60,000 nt of DNA from Hydractinia symbiolongicarpus (taxonomy: Eukaryota > Cnidaria > Hydrozoa > Anthoathecata > Hydractiniidae): assembly GCF_029227915.1 (NCBI RefSeq), contig NC_079887.1:8620001-8680000 (forward strand), given 5' to 3'. The notes beneath the pieces are model-generated. The model was not told the origin of the DNA and did no database searches. It worked only from the letters and a program-made list of their open reading frames with translations. Position 1 is the stretch's first letter; the number at the start of each line of letters is the position of its first letter. Of the stretch, positions 50,396 to 60,000 are shown one piece after another. The position numbers were made by a program, and so were the translations under genes.

Positions 50396-53300
50396 TCAAA
50401 CATTTCTGAGATTTAAAGAAGAAACGTTCGCATCCGAAGGCGTCATAAGAAATATGTTTTCACCTCGTCAAAAAGGGTGAAAGGTGATATTCTCAATCGT
50501 TATTTTAACTATCTTAATCAAAGAGATAGCCTAGATTAAACGGTTTATGGATAACCTGTCCTAATTTGATGGAAATAATCTCAAAGCCAACGAAATTAAG
50601 TCAGCCAACACCACCGTTTTTAGCCTTCTTCTGAATTCTCTCCATATGGGAGAAGCTTGAGGAACTTTTTGGCGTGTTCACGAAAAAGGTGCTACAAGTT
50701 CAAGCCTTTGTACTTTTCTGGAATATATGGCATGTTTGTTGTTCTATCTTCCAAGAACGTAAGTTGTTGATCGTGACACAGTAACCGTGAACAAATTACC
50801 AAACTGTTATAGTTCGTAACAGTAACACGAACTTTTTTACAAAAACGTTATCAAGAAGTTAGTAGGTTGTATCGTTAGAGTGTTAAGGAAAATAACTTCT
50901 TCACCAGGTGCCTACCATTTGACGGCCATTTTAAGTAAACAAGTCCTGATACAATATGTTTAAATATACGATAACATGGTATGATCGTATCGTACGATCA
51001 TAACTTATCCCTAAGGGGAAAGTAAATTATCTGAAAATAGAAATAATAGCATAGATGCAATATTTCTATTGAGAATTGGCTTGTCCCTACGGATCAACAT
51101 ACTCACTTTCAACTCCAAATCAAAGTTACTAGTAGTGGTAGAGATCATAGAAAAGTAGGTCTATATTTACAGGAAACTCCATGCTACAGAACAGCACTAT
51201 GATTTTGAGCTTTGACAGTTTTTCCAGTCAAGGCAGAAAACTTATATGTTCGCAGGCTCTTACTTCTAAATGATGCATAGTCTTTCCGTAGTAGATGGCA
51301 TTGCAGCCATTGCAGCATTGCACTTAATTTATATACGACTTGTCAACGTAGAGCCCTTGAAGGACGGTCCTTGATAGCTATTATCACTAGTATTATCCTA
51401 AAAATTCACAGCATAATACATACAGGTAGTATCGTGTTTAACAATTCGTGTTTTGCATAAAAAAGCTTGTTTTTGTATTGCTATTATATCATTTTTATTT
51501 TAAAATCACAATAGAATTTATAAGCAAATTATCCGTTCTAAAAATGCATAGTATTTAAAAAAACATAATGTAATCTATACATTACACGTGTTATGTAATG
51601 CAGGCTACTGTATAAGAAATACATCTATTTAAACTGTTTTTTTAATATTTGTTTTGTTGAAAAATATCTGTGCGCGAATAAAAATATTTGACATCTCACC
51701 AATGACTATTTGTTTCAAAGTGTATTTCTCTTCTGTTTTTTGTTTAGTCAATTTTTGACATAAACAAACAACAGTCCTATGTGATCCTATGGCAACCACA
51801 AGTTTAGTCAATCTTCTCACTGTGGGGATTTGTTTTTTTTTTGCTATCATAATAATTATGCCGCGAATCTATGAATACATACTGTGAAAAGAGAGAAGGA
51901 TTTTAACAAACTATAAAGGTAAGTTAATAAGGTATGATATTTGTAATTTAAATATTTAGACATTGTAGCTTTTAGAGTAGTCTTGCAGTATTTCAACTTA
52001 TTCTAACATTTCGACATTCGTTCGATTTTAAAAGTAGTATTTTAGATGCGTTGTACTGTTGCTTGGTAGTAATTAAAAAGAAGCAGTCGAATTTTTTGAT
52101 AAAATTTTTGAAACAAGTTAAAAGCTAGTTGCGGCAAAAGAGAGTAGTATGGGGTGGTGATAATTGGGGGATGTGGTAATTGTGAGGGTGGTTGGCCCGG
52201 CTCTAACTTTCATTAACTTTTAAATATTTTTACGCAGGTCAAACGTTTGTAATATTATAAAATGTTATTATTTATTTAGACAGTTCATAGACCATTGTAA
52301 TCAAATAGCTGTTGACACTAAATAATACAAGTCAGTGAAATACTTTTTTAACTTAGAAAATTACTAACTACTGAATAATGAATGAAATAAATTAAATACA
52401 ATGTTGCGAAAGTCAATTTTCGCAAAAAGTTTATTCACTTAATGTCAGATTAAATTTACTTTCCGTCGTCTTACTATAACAGACGTTTTAAAGAATCTCA
52501 AGTGACTCAAATTACCTGTTGGTTAAAATAATTAGCAGGTACATAATTTCATTGGCCTAAAATGTTTCGTCAGCCATAGTTCTAGTGAAATTATTAACAA
52601 CTTCGTTCCTTAGACAGACGAAGTTCAACGATACAAGTTTAAAAATTTATGCCTATTTTACATTTGGTTTTTGTTTTTTTAGTTTTTTCAGGCGTTTTTT
52701 TTCTTAAATGGATAAGTGTTATCATTACACACCTGCTGGCAAAACAATGTGTATCAAGTAATTCAAATCCTATCGCCTCTTTTAATTGAAATAGAACTTT
52801 CTTCTAATTTAATTATTGTTTTGATTTAATCCGTGATCAATTTCATGTCGATTTCAAACTTTCGCATCCTTCAACTTTTTTTGTTTTAAACTTGTTCACC
52901 ATAACTGATTGTTTAAAAATAAAATAAAATGATTGAAGCAGGAACTCTGTAAACATATACAAATACAAATTCTTCATTTTTAAAACACGTAAACTTTATT
53001 CAAAAATCCATAACCAAAATGAATTAGGTATATGAGAAAACACGTTACACTTCCGGTGGATTTATATGGATGTGAATATATGTATTGAAAAAGCATGCAA
53101 CATCCGCTTAATATGTCATTAAACTTTCTTAGTGTAAACTAAGTATGGTTTTATGCATGTAGTAAAGTATTTGGGCTTTGAGAAAGTATTAAATTAAGAA
53201 AGACTAATATAATGTGATTTTTGGTTGGATAGTCATGTAAGTTATTCCTTTTAGGGTTGCAAAACTGATAAAAGAAAGGAATTTCTAAATATATGCAGGA

Positions 53301-54990
53301 TTTTATATTAAGTGACAAAAAATGTCATTTTACAAAAACATTAAAATTTTTGTCAATTATAGCATGCAGTCACTACAATTAATTCAGCACGCGAGGTCTT
53401 GTTAGCAACACCTCTTATTAAAAAATGCAATTATGAGATGATTGTATCATTACAAAATCATTATAAAAAATGTTACTTTGTAGGCTCCTAATATACACCC
53501 ACGCAATTTTCTTATTCTAAACCTTAATTGGCATGCATTACAACTAATTGAAAATTTCACAGGAAGCCGCAACGATATTTTCTAATTATAGCTCCCTAAT
53601 AGGGTTACTAATAACGCTTTCATAATAAATCGATTAATAATTTAATCAGTAGTCCATTCTTGAAGAACGTTGTAGTTGATGTATTTGTCGTATGTTTAAA
53701 ATTTTATAAATAAAAATTAAATAAAAATTATGGTGATCAATCTTCTATCACAAAGAAGTAAGAAGTGACGCATATTTCGTGATGATAAACACCTAATAAA
53801 TAGTACAAATCTTCGTACGAATCTATGCCTTCCCAGATAAAAAAAGAGACGTTCTTCGCAAAGCCAGCAGGTCAGTTTGTTCAAACTAAGATGGATAATT
53901 TAAACGTTGTGATAACATTGAAATTCATATTTAAAAGGTACTGAAAAACAAGCTTTTTGTTTTTATCCTTATCATCATAATTTTTATTAAACCTATTTCG
54001 CACCCAACTCCACCTCTTCGCCTGCCTTTAAACATTTTTTTGCTATGTTGCATGACTATAATGTTGCTGAATGTTTATATTTATCTAATACACTCTTGCA
54101 TGTCGAGTTTTTTAGGTCTTATACATCTCAGGGCTCTAGATAATTGCTATTCGGGAAATTAAGATAACTTCCGTTAGGATCATTGTTAGAACTTAATCGG
54201 GTGTATGTCAGTTAACATCCTATCCTTTTAACCAAATAATGTATGTATGTAATGACTGAACTTGCTTTCCGCAAATAAAAGTTCCGCCAAATTTTCTTCT
54301 TCAGGGAATGCCTGCGTAGATAAATAATAAAATTTTAGGCTCGTCATAGATAAAACTTCTTATCTAATAGACATAAAGGCATTGAATGTCAGGCTATTCA
54401 CAGTCAAAACAGTGTTTTTATTTTTCGCGTCATCTGAATTTTTTGAAAAGATATTAAATCTTTTTTAAATCTATTGCAAAAAGAATTTTTTTTAATTTTT
54501 ATTTTGTTCAAATTTAGTGCGAATCATATATAGAAATTTATACTTATATAAAAAAACAATTTTCTTCAACTTCAATGATAATATTCCTACTAAAAACTTT
54601 ATTCGATACTTTAGTGAAAACGACATTTATTCTCCTTTGTTTAATTTACCTCTTTCTTATATATGCCCTGAATTTGGATATTGCAAAACTTGGTTATTTC
54701 TGCTTTAACCAATAATTATGTGTAGAAGCTATCAGTATTAACTTTTGTAGATTGTACTAAATGACAACGCTCGCAAAGTAAGACCGCGCTTTTTGCGCTA
54801 TAGTGACAATAGCGCTGGCTTGAAACTAATCTTTAGGTAAGTGACGATAAGATGTTTTCATTAGGACTTTTTTAAGTTGGGTCTGTAACCAACCAGTCCG
54901 CCCTCACCTGTGATAGAACCGGCGTAAATAGGGTTAAACTCAAAACCGACATGCAGCAAACAGAAGCGATCAGGTTGAATAATGATCGTC
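50396..54990. other. Non-coding stretch, perhaps with further BEL/Pao debris
   Basis: 50396-51350 may be the decayed rest of the BEL/Pao element but no motif is clear. A G-rich patch at 52140-52200 has several runs of three to five G. A piggyBac-type right end (TAAATAGGG then TTAA) ends at 54933. No gene recognised. Confidence 0.4.
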
Positions 54991-55000
54991 GTGTATATAT

Positions 55001-55113
55001 TTTTGACAATATATTTCGGAGGTATACTCTATCTTCAGGTCAATATCTAAAAAAAAAACGGTTTTAGATATTGACCTGAGGATGGAGTATACCTCCGAAA
55101 TATATTGTCAAAA
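55001..55113. repeat. Long hairpin, 52-bp arms with two mismatches
   Basis: Arms 55001-55052 and 55062-55113 pair along their full length; the loop is 9 bases. Both mismatches are T in the left arm opposite G in the right arm, so a plus-strand transcript would pair with two G-U wobbles and no bulge. Pairing may extend a few bases outward with one extra T. Could be a foldback MITE or a small-RNA precursor. Confidence 0.9.
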
Positions 55114-58100
55114 TATATGCATTGTTGAGCCTTGTTTCAAATTGTTGAATTGTATTCACAATGTTTTTACCAAGAAAATTGATTACCGTGTAACTTAAAC
55201 ACTTTATACAAACGCAAACAAAGACACATGATTAAAAAGTTTTCTTAAAAAGAAGAAAAGCATATGTCTAGCAGAAAATATTTTATGCAAATATTTCTCA
55301 AAACACTACAAATTGTTGTAAGATCTATCTCTTTGTTAACTTCTCACATTTGCTCGCGTATGGTTATAAAAAGCAAAATAACAATTGATAGAACTAGTCT
55401 ACTATACTGCATGTCGTCATGAATTACAAACAATTAAGGATGGAAATACGAGATTTAAGAGCACTTTTATGGCGTCTGTTAACATGTACTCTGTGACTGG
55501 ATGACAAAAGTACTTAGCTGTACCATAGAAGCAAAATCTAATGGTCTGTAATAAAATAGAATATAATGTCTAATGTTTGAAATTCCTTGGCACAGAAAGA
55601 CATCATAAAAAAATATTTTCATTCTGTTCCATTATTTTTACAAATCTATTGTTTTTGTGGTTTTTAAAGAAATTCCTTCCTAGTCACGTACGCATTTCTA
55701 ATTGCAAATTACATTTTTTTCTTTCTTTCCTTATTTTTCTTCATAATAGACTGATTAAATTTTCTATTAAATGCAGTTGTAACTTTAAAACTAAAGTGGA
55801 ACTATGAAGTTTCGTGTGATAAATAATGCATTATTATTGTGATGTTATTAATATTACAATAAGCACGTAGATGAAAAAATAAGTCAACTTATGAAAGGTA
55901 TGTGAAGATGGTATTATCTATAAAAATTCAACTTTTGGCGGTTTTTGTGCTTTGAATGTTTAAAATAAAACTACGGTTGTGCTAGAAATAACTAACTAAC
56001 AGAAATAGATTTTTTAGTGAAGAACTTGTTGTTAAATTAGAACCTTTAAACATTCAAAACTGTAACATTAGCAACTTTAACGCAGAGAAATGTTTTGGTT
56101 AGGTTTTTTACAAGTAAAAATAAAATGTTTAGGTGAAGCTCGATTTCTATTTTCGAAGGAAGTGATCGAGGCTAAAATGTACAATCTTTAAAAGGAAAAG
56201 GTCAAATTGAGCATTTTATTAAGAGCAATACGGATTCTCTTTTTATAACGGAGGCACAAAGCAGCAAAAAATGTGCTGATAACTATTATAAGCTTTTCTT
56301 CAAGTTAGAAAAACCTACACTTTTTAGCATGAAGGTTCTTATAACCCAATTTTCTTTATTTAAACAAGAGAACGAAGAAAATTTCAAACATTTTTGTAGC
56401 TCTTTCCATTTTTGTCATTTCTTGTGTAATTTCAAATGTTGGTTAGATCTTTAAAAAAAAAACAGGTTAACTGCATACAATTTATGTAAATCTTAAATAT
56501 AACCAACAACAAAAATAACAAACGATGCTTTTAAATAAGCGTAGCTGATTTGTGTGTTAAACCGCCATTACATTTTACTTTATTATTGTTTCAGTTCGCT
56601 CCCGCAATCCTAAATATATGATGACACAAGCGTGTTGCTTCCATGCTTGGTTACTTTTTTGCATTATTTAGAAATAAAAAATAAAAATTGCTTGTCATAC
56701 CGTCGTGAAGTCAAGTTGTTTATTCAAAAAAAACAGTTCGGGTGTGATTTTATTTGACGATTAATGTAGCAACCACACTTTATATAAACATAAGTGCGGT
56801 TATTATTAGCTTGCGTGTTGGAATGATAAATATCTTGTTGAAAGAAAATTAATACGCTACGTCGCAATGACAAGACATTTTAGAATGAGTTTTACTGGCG
56901 ATTAAGGAAGGTAGGGTGTGTTTTGATAATAGTATTTAGTAGGGTAAAACAAAACTTTAATGAAACAGTAAAACATTGATAGATTTTTTAAGTCCATAGA
57001 AGAAGTTTGATGGTTGTTATTCTATACGAACTGATTTTCTGAATGAGAAGAGAAGGGTGTAGCCATTACACAATTTTTCTTTATGAGAATAGGTTCACAA
57101 AAAATGTTTTAGATGAAATTTTAGATGACAGACTATGCTCATCTTAAAATTTTACTTTGATGGTTTTGAACGTTCTTTTTTATTATTTAAAGTATTTTCC
57201 CCAAAAATCCAGCTCTCTGTTTTTCAATTTAACTAGGCTGCTTAAACAGGGGTAAGTTTAACACCACTTTGCACTTTTAGGTTTTTCAGTCGTTACCGGG
57301 GTAAGGAATTAAGAGGATTTTAACCAGTTTTACTAAGTTCTTATCATATATTTAGTTCCACAAATTCTATTATGAACATGAAGAACGATAACAGCAGTTT
57401 TACTGTACACGTGCTTTGCACATAAGACTGAAGTTCCCATCCTGTTGAAGATTATTCTAAAAACCATTACAAAATGAAACTACACTTGACTTGTCATGGG
57501 CAGATAAGACAACCCTTATCTAATGAAATCTAAAACTAAAGAGCATTATGCGTAAGTAATATTGTATCGATGGAGATTGGTTTAATAGGAATTTAACAGT
57601 TATGGCAGTCAAAACAATAACTTCAAAGTATTCTTCTTATTATCAGGGTAAATGTGGGATCGGATACGCATTATAGAATGACTTTTTAAACCATCGGAAT
57701 GCAAATAGACGCTGGAAATAAAATGCTTGTTTGTTGTTGTTGTTGTTATTATTGTTATTCTTGCGCACAGGAATGACCTCAAATATTAAATAAGAAGCAG
57801 TTCAATTGTTTCAGGCCCTTATAAAACTTGTATATTGTTCGAGATAACTCACAATAGTGTTGAGCGGAAAACATTTTAACGGTGGCAAGATTTGACATAA
57901 ATCTGTTTAACCTTTTTAAAAACAATCGCCTTTACTCATTACTTTTATCAGAAAACTGACTTTAACAGTAAAGTCTTACTACGTTTGACCAAATTGACGA
58001 CTAAGTTTTCTTGCGAAACTCAAACTCATTCTTTAAATCGCAACTTTTTATTTATTTACAAGTTTCTACAAGTTTCGAAATCGCATTTTGTAACACACTT

Positions 58101-58336
58101 AATTACACTCATAAGATTTGATTTCATTTGGCAGCCATACTTTGAAGTTAAGGTAAGTACAGCTATTGTTAGTTGGCCTGCTGAAATGATAAAGACCATG
58201 TTTGAAACACAAAGATGCTGCGATGATAATTTTTGAGGTAATGAAATATTATTGGTATATTTCCTTGAAGTCAAGTTTGAATTAAAAAAAGCGACTTCTG
58301 ATTTATTTTTAATTGGTTTCCGGTAAAAGCTAATGA
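55114..58336. other. Non-coding stretch
   Basis: AT-rich; the only clear structure is a TTG/TTA microsatellite at 57730-57759. No exon recognised. A plus-strand frame at 57985-58236 has no domain I know. Confidence 0.45.
57730..57759. repeat. TTG/TTA trinucleotide microsatellite
   Basis: Run of TTG units followed by TTA/TTG units. Confidence 0.9.
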
Positions 58337-58710
58337 GATGTTTTATGTTGATGGTATGAAGTAGTGTATTATGTTAACAAGTTGTTTTGTTTTTTAAAGT
58401 TAAGTAAAACGCTTTTGCACAACTACACTCGTATCCAAAGCATTACCCTCTTATAAATCGCTTTTATAAAAGTTTTATTATTTTTTGAGGTCTCCAGACG
58501 CTAAGTGTCATTTATAATTCAGATTTTTACACGGTGGTCAATAAGATTGAAAAATAACAAGAAATGAATTTATTTTTGTTGTAGGCTTTAGTTTTGATAA
58601 TAACAAAGGTTTTGCAAAAAATTAAGACAAGTATATTTTTATTTGTTCACAACTTTGATATATTGGATGTAAAAGGTTTGCTCTCCGTAAATTAATCAAG
58701 GCGGGACCAT
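58337..58710 (+). repeat. Direct repeat, copy 1
   Basis: Aligns with 59591-59964 from GATGTTTTATGTTGAT to CTCTCCGTAAATT, with best conservation at CTAAGTGTCATTTATAATTC, TTTTTACACGGTGGTCAAT and GTAAAAGGTTTGCTCTCCG. No coding frame is shared. No TIR or target duplication was seen. Confidence 0.9.
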
Positions 58711-59590
58711 GTCAACCGATTCGACCACATTTGTTTAAGTGGAAGCCCGCCTTTAAATGGCTCAAACATTTGTCACTTATTTAAAAAATATATGTTTGCT
58801 CAAAAAATATCTCACATTCGTATCAATTTTTATTTATCAAAACAATGATTTCAAAGCATTCTTTTTTATCAGTGTAATTGTTTAGGCATTAGAGGTGACT
58901 TCATTTGGACACACCTAGTAATGTCATTCAAACTATTAAAAATGCTGATAGCCACTTTAAATAAATAAAAAAAATTTGCCCAGCGGGCCTAACTGTCCCC
59001 ATGTCAACCCAACGTTTTAGATGAAAAAAAAAATGAAATTTAGTATTTAAGTATAATAGCATATAATTTAAGAAGGAAACATCTTCCCTCACAAAATACC
59101 AAATGTGGTAACACTCATCAGTAGTGAGGGGAGAAACACACACCGGCATAGACTTCACATCGCCTATATTGAAACCTATCTATATCATGGAACTTATCTA
59201 ATTTATCTATCTAGAAAATTACCGACAACTGTACTTAGCTATAAGACGAAAGTAGCACAAACTAAATGCTTTTGTTGCGAACCTTTACTAGAAAAAAAAA
59301 TCTCAAACCAAGGCTCTACTCATCATTGCCAACTGTCTGAAAAGATGCAAAATCTGACAACCAATTATAACATAAAAATCATTGCATTTAAAGGAATTCT
59401 CATTGCGCGTCTGTAAATATCCGTGATGGGATAATAAAGCTACAAAGTTACATTGAAGAAGTAAACACTGCTAAAAGGTAAATTAATCGAAGATACATCA
59501 AGGGTTGCTTATTTGTGATATTAGTGTGAATTTCTGTGTAAATTTCTGTGTAAATTTGTTCTTTTGTTCTAAACACTAGAGCACTAATTG

Positions 59591-59964
59591 GATGTTTTAT
59601 GTTGATAATATACATTATTAACATGTTAATCTTTTTGTTTTTATAAGTTAAGTAAAGCCCTTTAGCACAAAATACATTCGTATCCAACGCAATGTGTTAT
59701 AAAGTCGCTTTTATATGAGTTTCATTACTATTCAGGTCTTAAGGTGCTAAGTGTCATTTATAATTCAGTGTTTTTACACGGTGGTCAATTAGTTTCAAAA
59801 ATAACAAGAAATAAATTTATTCTTGTCGTAGGCCTGAGTATTAATAATTATGAACTTCAAGTTATTACAAAACAATAAGACAAATATATTTTTATTTGAT
59901 CACAACTTTGCTCTTTGTGATGTAAAAGGTTTGCTCTCCGTAAATTGATCAAGTATGGCACCAT
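59591..59964 (+). repeat. Direct repeat, copy 2
   Basis: Second copy, 1254 bp downstream of the first and in the same orientation. Divergence is visibly higher than between the two large duplicates, so the event is older. Confidence 0.9.
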
Positions 59965-60000
59965 CTTTATTGCGACAGGTCAAATTTACGCTCTTAAGAG

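Overview
The window is AT-rich, intron-bearing, repeat-dense animal DNA. Short GT-AG introns, a glycoprotein-hormone/bursicon-type cystine-knot ORF, BEL/Pao remnants, Helitrons, piggyBac-like MITEs and a tRNA-derived SINE point to an invertebrate. A cnidarian, perhaps a hydrozoan, is my best guess but is not proven. There is no bacterial-style gene organisation, and most long open frames are chance or repeat-derived.

Regions. (1) 1-10942 and 25162-36566 are two direct copies of an ~11 kb segment, mostly about 97-99% identical by eye and separated by ~14 kb. Each carries the same mobile-element remnants and a three-exon gene for a 63-residue secreted peptide (1986-2515 and 27190-27719, + strand). 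(2) Between them, on the minus strand at 12383-13404, lies the probable full-length relative. It has five exons and encodes 155 aa: a signal peptide, three exon-encoded modules with CXXC pairs, and an 8-cysteine knottin-like C-terminal domain. I do not recognise this family; it is the best candidate for something undescribed. (3) 10943-11330 is a pure 97-copy TGTC microsatellite, exactly where homology between the two large copies ends. (4) 17216-17967 is a piggyBac-like MITE, followed by a 5.6 kb inverted-repeat element (18000-23615) with 1.25 kb arms and a Helitron in its loop. (5) 24187-25100 holds an inverted Helitron and a SINE. (6) 36567-60000 is mainly non-coding. It contains one good minus-strand exon for a bursicon/glycoprotein-hormone-like cystine-knot protein (38479-38902), more piggyBac MITEs, a tandem Helitron pair, a decayed BEL/Pao element, a near-perfect 52-bp-arm hairpin (55001-55113) and a 374-bp direct repeat pair near the right edge.

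How things fit. The three cysteine-repeat genes share promoter-proximal sequence and intron sequence, so they are paralogues. The two short copies lost one repeat exon, the C-terminal domain and the TATA box, yet keep intact frames and splice sites; all six coding differences between them change an amino acid. The paired large copies also make it possible to date and polarise events: a Helitron insertion with its exact empty site, an inverted template-switch hairpin, and a 262-bp deletion.
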